A DNA stretch of 47,667 bases from Caulobacter sp. (GTDB taxonomy: Bacteria; Pseudomonadota; Alphaproteobacteria; Caulobacterales; Caulobacteraceae), in contig WGLL01000015.1 of assembly GCA_016125585.1 (NCBI GenBank), forward strand, positions 1 to 47,667, written 5' to 3'. A program made the translations under genes and the position numbers. The notes under the pieces are model-generated. The model was not told the DNA's origin. It searched no databases and saw nothing but the letters and a program-made list of their open reading frames with translations. This document shows, in pieces, positions 17,983 through 25,720 of this stretch. Positions within the stretch are counted from its first letter, which is position 1. Every line of letters begins with the position of its first letter.

Positions 17983-18011
17983 CGCCGGCCTCGTCTCGCA
18001 CGGGGCCGGCG
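17983..18011 (+). promoter_or_regulatory. Stem-loop between rpsK and rpoA
   Basis: A perfect 8-bp GC stem, CGCCGGCC (17983-17990) with GGCCGGCG (18004-18011), encloses 13 bases. It stands 27 bases before the rpoA start and has no T run. It could set the ratio of rpoA to ribosomal protein expression by RNA processing or by slowing polymerase. Confidence 0.45.
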
Positions 18012-18037
18012 CTCCCGTGTTTCGAGGATATCCGCCC

Positions 18038-19054
18038 ATGATCGAAAGAAACTGGAACGAGCTTATCCGCCCCGAGAAGCCCCTGATCGAGACCGGTTCC
18101 GACGCCAGCCGCAAGGCCCGCATCGTTGCTGAACCTCTCGAGCGCGGCTTTGGCGTGACGCTCGGCAACGCGCTCCGGCGCGTTCTTCTGTCTTCGCTGC
18201 AAGGCGCCGCCGTGACCGCCGTCCAGATCGACGGCGTGGTTCACGAGTTCTCTTCGATGGAAGGCGTCCGCGAAGACGTCGTCGACATCGTCCTGAACAT
18301 CAAGCAGCTGGCGCTGCGCATGCATGCCGAAGGCCCCAAGCGCATGACGCTGAAGGCCACCGGCCCCGGCGCGGTCACCGCCAGCCAGATCGAAGTCCCC
18401 TCGGACATCGAAATCCTGAACGGCGACCACGTGCTCTGCACCCTGGACGACGGCGCCTCGGTGCGCATGGAGTTCACGGTCAACACCGGCAAGGGCTATG
18501 TCCCGGCCGACCGCAACCGTCCGGAAGACGCGCCGATCGGCCTGATCGCCGTCGACAGCCTGTTCTCGCCGGTCAAGCGCGTCGCCTACCGCGTCGAGCC
18601 GACCCGTCAGGGCCAGTCGCTGGACTATGACAAGCTGGTGATGGAAATCGAAACCAACGGCGCCGTGTCGCCGGTGGACGCGGTGGCCTACGCCGCCCGC
18701 ATCATCCAGGACCAGCTGCAGATCTTCATCACCTTCGAAGAGCCGAAGGCCAAGTCGGATGGCGAAGCCAAGCCCGACCTGCCGTTCAACCCGGCCCTGC
18801 TGAAGAAGGTCGACGAACTGGAACTGTCGGTCCGCTCGGCCAACTGCCTGAAGAACGACAACATCGTCTACATCGGCGATCTGATCCAGAAGACCGAAGC
18901 CGAGATGCTCCGCACCCCGAACTTCGGCCGCAAGTCGCTGAACGAGATCAAGGAAGTGCTGTCCGGCATGGCCCTGCATCTCGGCATGGATGTGCCCAAC
19001 TGGCCGCCGGAAAACATCGACGACCTCGCCAAGAAGTTCGAAGACCAAATCTGA
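18038..19054 (+). CDS. rpoA: DNA-directed RNA polymerase subunit alpha
   Basis: 338 residues, usual for alphaproteobacteria. The N-terminal dimerisation domain shows [17 protein letters not shown] and [13 protein letters not shown]; after an acidic linker the C-terminal domain (about 255-320) has [13 protein letters not shown] and the helix-hairpin-helix [16 protein letters not shown] that contacts activators and UP elements. The start [15 protein letters not shown] at 18038 is the family start; an in-frame upstream extension is not conserved. Confidence 0.98.
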   Translation: MIERNWNELIRPEKPLIETGSDASRKARIVAEPLERGFGVTLGNALRRVLLSSLQGAAVTAVQIDGVVHEFSSMEGVREDVVDIVLNIKQLALRMHAEGPKRMTLKATGPGAVTASQIEVPSDIEILNGDHVLCTLDDGASVRMEFTVNTGKGYVPADRNRPEDAPIGLIAVDSLFSPVKRVAYRVEPTRQGQSLDYDKLVMEIETNGAVSPVDAVAYAARIIQDQLQIFITFEEPKAKSDGEAKPDLPFNPALLKKVDELELSVRSANCLKNDNIVYIGDLIQKTEAEMLRTPNFGRKSLNEIKEVLSGMALHLGMDVPNWPPENIDDLAKKFEDQI

Positions 19055-19069
19055 TTTTGTGATAAGAGC

Positions 19070-19097
19070 CTTCGCCGCCGAGAGGCGCCGAAGTTTT
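19070..19097 (+). promoter_or_regulatory. Hairpin with short T run between rpoA and rplQ
   Basis: CTTCG (19070-19074) pairs with CGAAG (19089-19093) and GCC with GGC around GAGA, followed by TTTT. The shape is that of a weak terminator or attenuator located 14 bases before the rplQ start, so a part of the transcripts may end after rpoA. Confidence 0.4.
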
Positions 19098-19110
19098 AGG
19101 AGAGACCGCC

Positions 19111-19527
19111 ATGCGCCACGGTTACGCGCACCGCAAACTGGGCCGCACGACGAGCCACCGCATCGCGATGTTCGCGAACATGTCCGCCTCGCTCATCAAG
19201 CATGAGCAGATCGTGACCACCCTGCCGAAGGCCAAGGAACTGCGGCCGATCGTCGAGAAGCTGGTCACCCTGGCCAAGCGCGGCGACCTGCATGCGCGTC
19301 GTCAGGCGATCAGCACGGTGCGTGACGTCGAACAGGTCGGCAAGCTCTTCGCCACCCTCGGCCCGCGCTACAAGGAACGTCAGGGCGGCTATATCCGCGT
19401 CCTGAAGGCCGGCTTCCGCCACGGCGACAACGCCCCGATGGCCGTGATCGAGTTCGTCGATCGCGATCCGTCGGAAAAGGGCAAGGACTCCGGTCCGGTC
19501 CAGGACTTCGGCGGCGACGAGGACTAG
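19111..19527 (+). CDS. rplQ: 50S ribosomal protein L17
   Basis: 138 residues. L17 lies near the tunnel exit. [17 protein letters not shown] opens the protein, and [26 protein letters not shown] is the conserved core end; a short acidic tail follows. AGGAGAG precedes the ATG. It is the last gene of the ribosomal row. Confidence 0.97.
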   Translation: MRHGYAHRKLGRTTSHRIAMFANMSASLIKHEQIVTTLPKAKELRPIVEKLVTLAKRGDLHARRQAISTVRDVEQVGKLFATLGPRYKERQGGYIRVLKAGFRHGDNAPMAVIEFVDRDPSEKGKDSGPVQDFGGDED

Positions 19528-19552
19528 TCGCACCGAAAGGTCGAAATCGAAG

Positions 19553-19583
19553 AGGGCGGTGGAGCGATCCACCGCCCTTTTTG
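19553..19583 (+). terminator. Intrinsic terminator of the alpha operon
   Basis: A perfect 11-bp stem (19553-19563 with 19568-19578) with a GCGA tetraloop is followed by a T-rich tract. It lies 25 bases after the rplQ stop and ends the 14-kb ribosomal row. Confidence 0.93.
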
Positions 19584-19641
19584 TTTGTGCGCCTACCGGC
19601 CAGCGGGCAGGGCGTGCGCTGGTCCCGCCACGCCCACCATG

Positions 19642-19778
19642 CCGTCATCCCGGCCGCAGCGCGAAGCGCGCAGCGCCGGGACCCAGGGGCGCCGTGTGCC
19701 GGGCGGCAAGTCGCGTTTGATAGGCGGATCCTTCACCCCTGGGTCCCGGGTCGCCCTGCAGGCGCCCGGGATGACGGG
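19642..19778. repeat. GTCATCC-type palindromic element between rplQ and the Deg protease gene
   Basis: The outer ends CCGTCATCCCGG and CCCGGGATGACGG are inverted, and a second perfect 12-bp pair lies inside (19678-19689 with 19736-19747). The element sits between two convergent genes. The same end motif (GTCATCC, or CTCATCC in the second case) recurs at 34334, 32306 and 44995. Confidence 0.75.
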
Positions 19779-19793
19779 GGAATAAGGGGGCCG

Positions 19794-21200
19794 CTACAGC
19801 ACGAAGCTGGAGGTGATCTCCTGGCCGCCGCGCTCGATGGTCACCGACCAGCGGCGGCTGTTCTGCACCGTGGCCCGGGCGAGGTCGTCCTCGGTGCGAA
19901 CGGCCTTGCCGTTGATGGCGCGGATGAAGTCGCCGGGGCGCAGGCCGACCCGGGCGGCGAGGCCGTCCGGCGCGACCTTCAACACCACGACGCCGCGGCC
20001 GAGGAAGGGATCGATGCCCTGGGCGTCGGCCATGGCCGGCGTCAGCTCGGCGACGAAGGCGCCTTGCAGCGGGTTGCGGCCGTCGACCAGCCGCCCGCCG
20101 TCACTGCGGCCCGGCGCCTTCTCGGCATGGACGTTGAGGGTCATCTCGCGGCCATCGCGCAGCACCTTCAGGACGACCGTCTGACCGTTGCGGTGGTTGC
20201 CGAAATAGTAGGAGACGCCGCTTTCGTCGTTCACCGCCTCGCCGTCGACCGAGAGGATGACGTCGCCCTGTTTCAGCCCGGCCTTTGCGGCGGCGGCGTT
20301 CGGCCAGACGTCGGCCACCAGCACGCCGCGCGGCGCGCTTTGGCCCAGGCTCCTGGCGATGTCGGCGGTGATGGCCTGGGTCCGGGCGCCCAGCCAGGGG
20401 CGGACCACGGCGTTCTCGCCGCCCAGCGCCGCGCTGACCACCTGGCGGGCCATCTGGGCGGGAATGGCGAAGCCGACCCCGGACGACTGTCCGGAGCGGG
20501 ACAGGATGGCGGTGTTCACCCCGACCAGGTCGCCGTCCATGTCGACCAGCGGCCCGCCGGAGTTGCCGGGATTGATGGCCGCATCAGTCTGGATGAAGAA
20601 GCTGAAGTCGGTGATGCCGACGTTGGACCGGGCGGTGGCCGAGACAATGCCATTGGTCACCGTCTGGCCGACGCCGAACGGGTTGCCGATGGCCAGCACC
20701 AGGTCGCCGACCTCCAGCTTCTCATGGTCGTCGATGGCGATGACCGGCAGTTTCTCGTTGCCGACGTCGATCTTCAGCACCGCCAGGTCGGCGCGGGCGT
20801 CGGCCAGCAGGACCTTGGCCGGGAACTCCCGCCTGTCGGCCAGCTGCACCATCACCTCGTCGGCGCCCTCGATGTTGTGGTTGTTGGTCAGGATCACCCC
20901 GTCGGCCCGGACGATGGAGCCGGAGCCGAGGCTCTGTTGCACCCGCTCGCGGGGCACGCCGCCGCCGGAGAAGAAGTCCCAGAAGGGATCGACCCGCTGG
21001 CGCACCGTGCGCTTGCTGGAAACGTTGACTACCGCCGGCGCCGCCTTCTTCACCACCGGCGCGAAGGAGGTGCGCATGGCCGCCGCGCTGGACGGCGGCG
21101 CCTTGGTCGGTTCGGGCAGGCCCTGGGCCTGGGTTCCGGCGCCCGGCGAGCAGGCGGCGAGAACGACGAGGGCGGGGAGCAGGACTTTATACGGACGCAT
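19794..21200 (-). CDS. HtrA/Deg-family serine endoprotease, lipoprotein form
   Basis: 468 residues. A lipobox (VVLAAC, Cys17) follows a hydrophobic signal, so the mature protein is probably lipid-anchored and faces the periplasm. The trypsin-like domain has His108 in TNNHNIEGA, Asp138 in ARADLAVLK and Ser214 in NPGNSGGPL; all three catalytic residues are kept. Two PDZ domains follow (about 265-355 and 375-460). It should degrade or hold misfolded envelope proteins. The residues after the catalytic His (NIEGA) differ from the common VV, and a lipid anchor is unusual in well-known DegP/DegQ/DegS. The gene stands alone. Confidence 0.88.
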   Translation of the reverse strand: MRPYKVLLPALVVLAACSPGAGTQAQGLPEPTKAPPSSAAAMRTSFAPVVKKAAPAVVNVSSKRTVRQRVDPFWDFFSGGGVPRERVQQSLGSGSIVRADGVILTNNHNIEGADEVMVQLADRREFPAKVLLADARADLAVLKIDVGNEKLPVIAIDDHEKLEVGDLVLAIGNPFGVGQTVTNGIVSATARSNVGITDFSFFIQTDAAINPGNSGGPLVDMDGDLVGVNTAILSRSGQSSGVGFAIPAQMARQVVSAALGGENAVVRPWLGARTQAITADIARSLGQSAPRGVLVADVWPNAAAAKAGLKQGDVILSVDGEAVNDESGVSYYFGNHRNGQTVVLKVLRDGREMTLNVHAEKAPGRSDGGRLVDGRNPLQGAFVAELTPAMADAQGIDPFLGRGVVVLKVAPDGLAARVGLRPGDFIRAINGKAVRTEDDLARATVQNSRRWSVTIERGGQEITSSFVL

Positions 21201-21267
21201 GGGTCTCCGTCGGCGCTGGCGATACGGGAACGGCAGAAAACCCCGGTTTTCGGGCGCAATGATGGCG

Positions 21268-22521
21268 TCAGGCCGGAAGCGGCGCCGGGGCGGGGGTCCT
21301 GGCGAACCGCAAGGCCAACAGGAAGGCGACGCCGAGCAGGGCGGCGGCGATCAGGATCGGCAGGCCGGGCTGATGGATGACAGCGTCGTTGTGCAGGGCC
21401 CAGGCGAAGGTCAGGCCGTAGATCCACGGGGCGACAATGCCGGACACCCCGCCGATGGCGCTGTTGGCGCCCTGCAGCTGGCCCTGTTCGTGCGGGGCGA
21501 CCTTGCGGGTCATCAGCCCCTGTAGGCCGGGCATGGCGAAGCCCATCAGCGCGAAGACCGGCACGCCGCACAGATACAGCCAGCCGTTCGGCGCCAGGCC
21601 GTAGATGGTGAAACCCAGCGCGCCGCAGGCCAGGCCGACCAGCAGGGCGCCGCGCTCGCCGATACGCTTGACCACCGGACCGACGAGGACGGCCTGGACA
21701 ATGATGCCGCTGATGCCGGTCGCCATCATGGTCATGCCCATATAGGCCGGCGACCAGCCGTAGCGTTCGCCGACATAGAGGACGAAGATCACCGGCAGGA
21801 CCATGTGGGCCATCTGGAAGATGAAGTAGATGGTCGCCAGGCCGCCCAGACCGGGGTTGGCCATCAGCAGGCGCAGCGAGCCCAGGGGATTGGCCTTGGC
21901 CCAGTCGAGCTTTGGCGCGCGCCGCTCCCTGGCCAGCGATTCCGGCAGGACGAAGAAGCCATACAGCCAGTTGGTCAGGGCGATGCCGGCGCAGACCAGG
22001 AACGGCAGGCGGATATCGAACTCGGCCAGGAAGCCGCCGAGGGCCGGGCCGAAGGTGAAGCCGACGCCGAAGGCCGCGCCCATCAGTCCGAAGCCTTTGG
22101 CCCGGTTTTCCGGCGCGGTGATGTCGGCGATGTAGGCGTTGGCGGTGCCGAAGCTGGCCGAGGTCGCGCCGTTGATCAGCCGCCCCAGATAGAGCCAGCG
22201 CAGGGTCGGGGCGAAGGCCATGAACAGGAAGTCGACCCCCATCCCGAAGATCGAGGCCAGCAGCACCGGCCGGCGGCCGAAGCGGTCCGACAGCAGGCCG
22301 GTGATCGGCGAGCCGAAGAACTGCATCACGCCAAAGGAGCTGGAAAAGAGACCGGCCCAGACCGACGCCGCGGCGGTGTCGCCGCCCACCATCATCTTCA
22401 CCAGGTTGGGCAGCACCGGGATCATGATCCCCAGCGCCATGACGTCCAGCAGGGCGGTGACGAAGATGAAGCCGAAGGCGGCGCGGCGTCGTCCGCCGAT
22501 CAGACTGTCCTGCTCGCTCAT
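21268..22521 (-). CDS. MFS transporter, TetA/DHA1-like
   Basis: 417 residues, 12 hydrophobic segments. Motif A between helices 2 and 3 reads GLLSDRFGRRPVLL, and the repeat in the first half (NGATSASFGTANAYIADIT, then GAAFGVGFTFGPALGG) matches the TCR/Tet branch of drug/proton antiporters in the inner membrane. The substrate cannot be told from sequence; many chromosomal members do not give tetracycline resistance. Its start codon overlaps the stop of the YjbR gene upstream by one base, so the two are co-transcribed. Confidence 0.85.
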   Translation of the reverse strand: MSEQDSLIGGRRRAAFGFIFVTALLDVMALGIMIPVLPNLVKMMVGGDTAAASVWAGLFSSSFGVMQFFGSPITGLLSDRFGRRPVLLASIFGMGVDFLFMAFAPTLRWLYLGRLINGATSASFGTANAYIADITAPENRAKGFGLMGAAFGVGFTFGPALGGFLAEFDIRLPFLVCAGIALTNWLYGFFVLPESLARERRAPKLDWAKANPLGSLRLLMANPGLGGLATIYFIFQMAHMVLPVIFVLYVGERYGWSPAYMGMTMMATGISGIIVQAVLVGPVVKRIGERGALLVGLACGALGFTIYGLAPNGWLYLCGVPVFALMGFAMPGLQGLMTRKVAPHEQGQLQGANSAIGGVSGIVAPWIYGLTFAWALHNDAVIHQPGLPILIAAALLGVAFLLALRFARTPAPAPLPA

Positions 22522-22847
22522 TATTCCCCCAGCAGCTTTTTCGGCGCGACCTGCCGCCAGGCCAGGCGGATCAGGTCAGACAGCAAGGCCGACTCAATGG
22601 ACCCGATCGCAATTTGCGTCCAGCCGCCACGGTCCCACCCGCCGGGCAGGGGAATGACGGCGTCGGGATCGGTCTGAAGCAGGCTTTCCTTGACCATCGG
22701 CGGCAGCTTGAGCACCAGCCGATCTCCCCCCGGCGGCAGGGTCGCGAAGATCTTGCCCTTCACCCGGAAGGAGGCGCGGTCCAAATGCGGCTGTTCCTCC
22801 GCCAGGGGCAGGGACAGGGCGAGGACGCGGATCTCATCGACGGTCAT
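22521..22847 (-). CDS. MmcQ/YjbR-family protein
   Basis: 108 residues. The start (VDEIRVLALSLPLAEEQPHLDRASFRVKGKIFATL) and the central VLKLPPMVKESLL match the YjbR fold, a small double-wing-like domain thought to bind DNA in some members, with no firm cellular role. The end WTQIAIGSIESALLSDLIRLAW is also typical. It is translationally coupled to the MFS gene. Confidence 0.8.
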   Translation of the reverse strand: MTVDEIRVLALSLPLAEEQPHLDRASFRVKGKIFATLPPGGDRLVLKLPPMVKESLLQTDPDAVIPLPGGWDRGGWTQIAIGSIESALLSDLIRLAWRQVAPKKLLGE

Positions 22848-22850
22848 GCT

Positions 22851-23005
22851 CCTTCTCCCGCTCGCCGGGAGAAGGTGGTCCCGCAGGGACCGGATGAGGG
22901 CGGCATTGCAGGATGGGGATTGGCGGTGGGCAGGCCTTCAGGCGCCGGCGCCGCCCTCATCCGACCTGCTGCGCAGGCCACCTTCTCCCGGCGAGCGGGA
23001 GAAGG
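22851..23005. repeat. Large palindromic element between the YjbR and SRPBCC genes
   Basis: Arms 22851-22904 and about 22950-23005 are inverted. The outer 28 or so bases of each arm (CCTTCTCCCG through GGTGG) match their partners almost perfectly; within the arms a small hairpin (GGTCCC/GGGACC on the left, CCTGC/GCAGG on the right) differs in sequence but keeps its own pairing. This looks like selection on structure and is typical of dispersed bacterial palindromes. Confidence 0.8.
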
Positions 23006-23019
23006 ACTCGTCGCGCCGG

Positions 23020-23478
23020 TCATGCTCTCTCTCCCATCCGATCAATGAGCTCGCGCCACCAGTCGCCGTGGCGCTTGAGGAAGTAGCTGTTTTCCATGCC
23101 GTGCTTGGCGGCGTGCTCGCGCGGGACGCTGTCCCAGCCGGTGTGGATGACGGTGACCCGGGTCTCCTCGCCGACGGCCTCGAAGATCACCTCGACGTCC
23201 GTCGCCTGATCCGGCGTGAAGGTCGCCTGCCGCCAGCCGAAGGCGAGGCGCTCGCCCGGCTCCCAGGCCGTGACCCTGCCGACCTCGAAGACCTTGCCGC
23301 TGGGCAGCCGCTCGACCAGGCGCTCCTGTCCCTCGAAGGCCATCTCGCCCGGCGAGCGGGGGGTGAAGGCGAACTCGGGGTTTGGCTTCCACCACAGGGC
23401 GATATCGCGGGTGAAGATCTCGAAGGCCCGCTGCGGCGTCGCCCTGACCCGGACCGAAATCAGCACCCGGCTGGCCAT
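23020..23478 (-). CDS. SRPBCC (AHSA1-like) domain protein
   Basis: 152 residues. The fold is recognised from the start (SRVLISVRVRATPQRAFEIFTRDIALWW), the central GRVTAWEPGERLAFGWR and the end GMENSYFLKRHGDWWRELIDRMG, as in AHSA1/START-like proteins that bind hydrophobic ligands in a deep cavity. The ATG at 23478 was chosen because it gives the family start and stands two bases after the ArsR stop. VOC, ArsR and SRPBCC form one operon, a common arrangement of small stress- or metabolite-responsive genes. Confidence 0.82.
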   Translation of the reverse strand: MASRVLISVRVRATPQRAFEIFTRDIALWWKPNPEFAFTPRSPGEMAFEGQERLVERLPSGKVFEVGRVTAWEPGERLAFGWRQATFTPDQATDVEVIFEAVGEETRVTVIHTGWDSVPREHAAKHGMENSYFLKRHGDWWRELIDRMGERA

Positions 23479-23480
23479 GC

Positions 23481-23825
23481 TCAGTCCTGCTCCAGGTGCG
23501 CCTTGAACGCCGACAGCTGGGCGCTCCACATCCGTTCGGTCTGTTCCAGCCAGCGCAGCAGATCGACCATCGGTTCGGCCCTCAGTTGATAGACCCGCAC
23601 CCGGGCGTCGAAGTCCGGGTGGCTTTCCTCGACCAGACCCGACTGGCGCAGGGTGCGCAGATGGCGGCTCATCGCCGGCGCGGTCAGTCCCGCCGCCTGC
23701 GCCAGCTCGCCGGCCCGGCGCGGCCGTTCGCGCAGGAGCTCGACCACGCGCCGCCTGTGGGGGTCGGCCAGGGCGGACAGGGTCCGGTCGAGGCCGCCAC
23801 CGAAAGCCGGAGCAGGGGCCGTCAC
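23481..23825 (-). CDS. ArsR-family winged-helix transcriptional regulator
   Basis: 114 residues. The winged helix-turn-helix is clear: LADPHRRRVVELLRERPRRAGELAQAAGLTAPAMSRHLRTLRQSGLVEE, with the wing after it. There is no CxC metal motif of the classical arsenic type, so a metal signal is not evident. The start is GTG overlapping the VOC stop (GTGA). An inverted repeat upstream of the operon (24308-24339) is a candidate autoregulatory site. Confidence 0.85.
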   Translation of the reverse strand: MTAPAPAFGGGLDRTLSALADPHRRRVVELLRERPRRAGELAQAAGLTAPAMSRHLRTLRQSGLVEESHPDFDARVRVYQLRAEPMVDLLRWLEQTERMWSAQLSAFKAHLEQD

Positions 23826-24289
23826 GTCTTGTAGACGGACGTCTTCAGGCCAGTCGCCTTTTCCCAGTCCTCGGGCGTGGTTTCGGCGACGGTCTGGCCG
23901 ATGGTCCAGATGTGGCCCTCGGGATCCTTACAGCGGTAGGTGCGGTCGCCGTAGAACTGGTCCTCGGGCTCGGCGATGATCACGGCCCCGGCCTTGCGGG
24001 CCCGCTCGCAATGGGCGTCGAGAGGGCCGTCTTCCGGCAGCAGCTGGATATGGACGGTCTGGGTCATCATCCCGCCGATGGAGGCGGGGCTCTTGTGTTC
24101 GGCGGTCCACTCGCTGCCGACCATCACGGCCCCGCTGCCAAAGCGCATCTCGCTGTGGCCGACGTTGCCGTCGGGATCCTCGATCAGAAGAATGGTCTCG
24201 AAGCCGAAGGCCTTTTCCAGAAACGCCAGCGCGGCCCGCGGGTCGCGATAGCAGAGGGCGGAGACAAGGGCGGGGCGGGTCCAGGCCAT
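23822..24289 (-). CDS. VOC-family (glyoxalase/bleomycin-resistance-like) protein
   Basis: 155 residues. The paired beta-alpha-beta units are visible: ALCYRDPRAALAFLEKAFGFE with EDPDGNVGHSEMRFGSGAVMVG, then the second half ending in EPEDQFYGDRTYRCKDPEGHIWTIGQ. The glutamate and histidine positions fit a metal-binding VOC fold, but this subgroup (often called PhnB- or YdhR-like in annotation) has no fixed substrate. It is the first gene of the operon with ArsR and SRPBCC. Confidence 0.8.
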   Translation of the reverse strand: MAWTRPALVSALCYRDPRAALAFLEKAFGFETILLIEDPDGNVGHSEMRFGSGAVMVGSEWTAEHKSPASIGGMMTQTVHIQLLPEDGPLDAHCERARKAGAVIIAEPEDQFYGDRTYRCKDPEGHIWTIGQTVAETTPEDWEKATGLKTSVYKT

Positions 24290-24307
24290 GGTGGCGCTCC
24301 AATTTTC

Positions 24308-24339
24308 AATTTCGCCAATATTTAACGCATATCGAAATT
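24308..24339. promoter_or_regulatory. Inverted repeat in the AT-rich promoter region of the VOC-ArsR-SRPBCC operon
   Basis: AATTTCG (24308-24314) and CGAAATT (24333-24339) are a perfect 7-bp inverted pair 18 bases apart in a stretch far richer in A and T than its surroundings. Placement 19 bases before the first start codon makes it a good candidate operator for the ArsR protein encoded in the same operon. Confidence 0.5.
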
Positions 24340-24385
24340 AAATGGTCAAGACCGCCGGGGCGCCACGCGACCTCTCATGGCGCGG

Positions 24386-25627
24386 TTATTTCAGGACGCC
24401 GGGGGGAAGCTTGCCGTCGCCGGGCTTGCCCCTGACCCCGATCATCGCCGCCAGCAGCGGGTAGACGTCGACATTGTCCATGTCCGTGACGCGGGCGCCG
24501 GGTTTTACCGAAGGGCCGACGGCGAGGAACAGGGCGGCCATTTCCGGGGCCTGGTTGTCATAGCCATGGGCGCCGGTGGTGCGGGTCGAGGGTTTGCGCC
24601 GCGCGGCCATGTCGGCGTTGGAGATGTACCAGCCGACCTCCGCCATGCAGACGATGGCCGGCACGCGCGGGTTCTTGCCGTAGTGCAGGCGGGCCGGAAT
24701 CTCGGCCTTGCGCCAGCAGGTCATGTGGTCGTGCGGCTTGAGCAGCAGCGCCTCGCCGCGGGCCTCCTGGCCGGGGATCAGGGCGAAGCCGCCGGAGGCG
24801 CCGCCGGTGATCATCCGCACCACGCCCGAGTCCTCGGCGTCGGCGACGATGGTGTGGTCGGGCGGCACCGCGGCCATGCCGTGGTCGGCGACGATGACCA
24901 GATTGACCTCGCCCTCCAGGCCGCGGGCCTTGAGGCCATCGAGCAGATGGCCGATGGCGGCGTCGACCTCGGCGGCGCTGGCCCGGACCTCGTCGGAGCC
25001 GGGGCCATAGCGGTGCCCGGCGGTGTCGACGATGTCGAAATAGAGGGTGGCGAAGGCCGGCGGGCCGGCGGGATCATCGATCCAGTCCAGCAGGACATCC
25101 ACCCGCGCCGCCGAGCTCATCGACTGGTCGAAGGCGGCATAGTGGGTGGGACGGACGCCGTGGATGTCCGCTTCCGAGCCTGGCCAGAACATGGTTGCGG
25201 TCTTGCGGCCCTGGACCTCGGCGGTGACCCACAGCGGCTCGGCCTCGTCCCACCAGCGCCGGTCGACCACGGCGGCATGGTTTCCCATGCTGAAGGTGAC
25301 GCCGGGAAGGGCGGGGTCTTCCATGGTGTTGCTGACGATGCCGTTGCGGTCGGGGCGCTGGCCGGTCACCAGGGTGTAGTGGTTGGGGAAGGTGATCGAC
25401 GGGTAGGATGGGCGCATGCCCTTTGGCGCCAGGGCGCCCTGGCTCGCCAGCCGCGCCATCACCGGGGTATCGGTCGGCGTCAGATAGTCGGGCCGGAAGC
25501 CGTCTATGGAGATCAGGATGGTCAGGGGATGCGGCGCGGCGGCCGGCGGCGGCGCGGCCGGGGGCATCGCGGCGCAGGCCGAGAGGAAGACGGCCGTGAT
25601 CAGCCCGATCGTGATCCGAAAACGCAT
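24386..25627 (-). CDS. Alkaline phosphatase-superfamily phosphodiesterase (NPP type), lipoprotein
   Basis: 413 residues. A signal with lipobox (FLSACAA) gives a probable lipoprotein. The core is of the nucleotide pyrophosphatase/phosphodiesterase type: metal Asp in ILISIDGFRPDYL, the nucleophile Thr in PSITFPNHYTLVTG, and metal ligands in YFDIVDTAGHRYGPGS, VADHGM and TRTTGAHGYDN. It probably hydrolyses nucleotide or phospholipid phosphodiesters in the periplasm. The start at 25627 gives the signal peptide; the open frame continues far upstream without similarity. It is divergent from the ABC transporter operon. Confidence 0.88.
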   Translation of the reverse strand: MRFRITIGLITAVFLSACAAMPPAAPPPAAAPHPLTILISIDGFRPDYLTPTDTPVMARLASQGALAPKGMRPSYPSITFPNHYTLVTGQRPDRNGIVSNTMEDPALPGVTFSMGNHAAVVDRRWWDEAEPLWVTAEVQGRKTATMFWPGSEADIHGVRPTHYAAFDQSMSSAARVDVLLDWIDDPAGPPAFATLYFDIVDTAGHRYGPGSDEVRASAAEVDAAIGHLLDGLKARGLEGEVNLVIVADHGMAAVPPDHTIVADAEDSGVVRMITGGASGGFALIPGQEARGEALLLKPHDHMTCWRKAEIPARLHYGKNPRVPAIVCMAEVGWYISNADMAARRKPSTRTTGAHGYDNQAPEMAALFLAVGPSVKPGARVTDMDNVDVYPLLAAMIGVRGKPGDGKLPPGVLK

Positions 25628-25682
25628 TGCCCGCTCCGTCCTTGGCGACTCTACCGGACCCCGCCATAGTCGCGGGTCACGA

Positions 25683-25701
25683 CAGACCGATGACCGGTCT
25701 G
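25683..25701. promoter_or_regulatory. Palindromic site between the divergent phosphodiesterase and ABC transporter genes
   Basis: CAGACCG (25683-25689) and CGGTCTG (25695-25701) form a perfect 7-bp dyad with a 5-base centre, the form of a dimeric repressor site. It stands 20 bases before the ABC ATPase start and 56 bases before the phosphodiesterase start on the other strand, so one protein could control both. Confidence 0.4.
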
Positions 25702-25720
25702 AACAGATGCAAAGCCGCTC

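Noticed and set aside
17961..18037. Loss of rpsD between rpsK and rpoA as an unusual deletion
   Set aside because: rpsD is normally elsewhere in alphaproteobacterial genomes, so this is expected.
19581..21380. A 599-codon plus-strand open frame opposite the Deg protease gene
   Set aside because: It runs through a terminator and a palindromic element and mirrors a well-supported gene; it is a shadow of GC-rich codon usage.
21268..22521. MFS gene as a tetracycline resistance gene
   Set aside because: Family resemblance only; chromosomal TetA-like transporters often have other substrates, and no tetR-type gene is adjacent.
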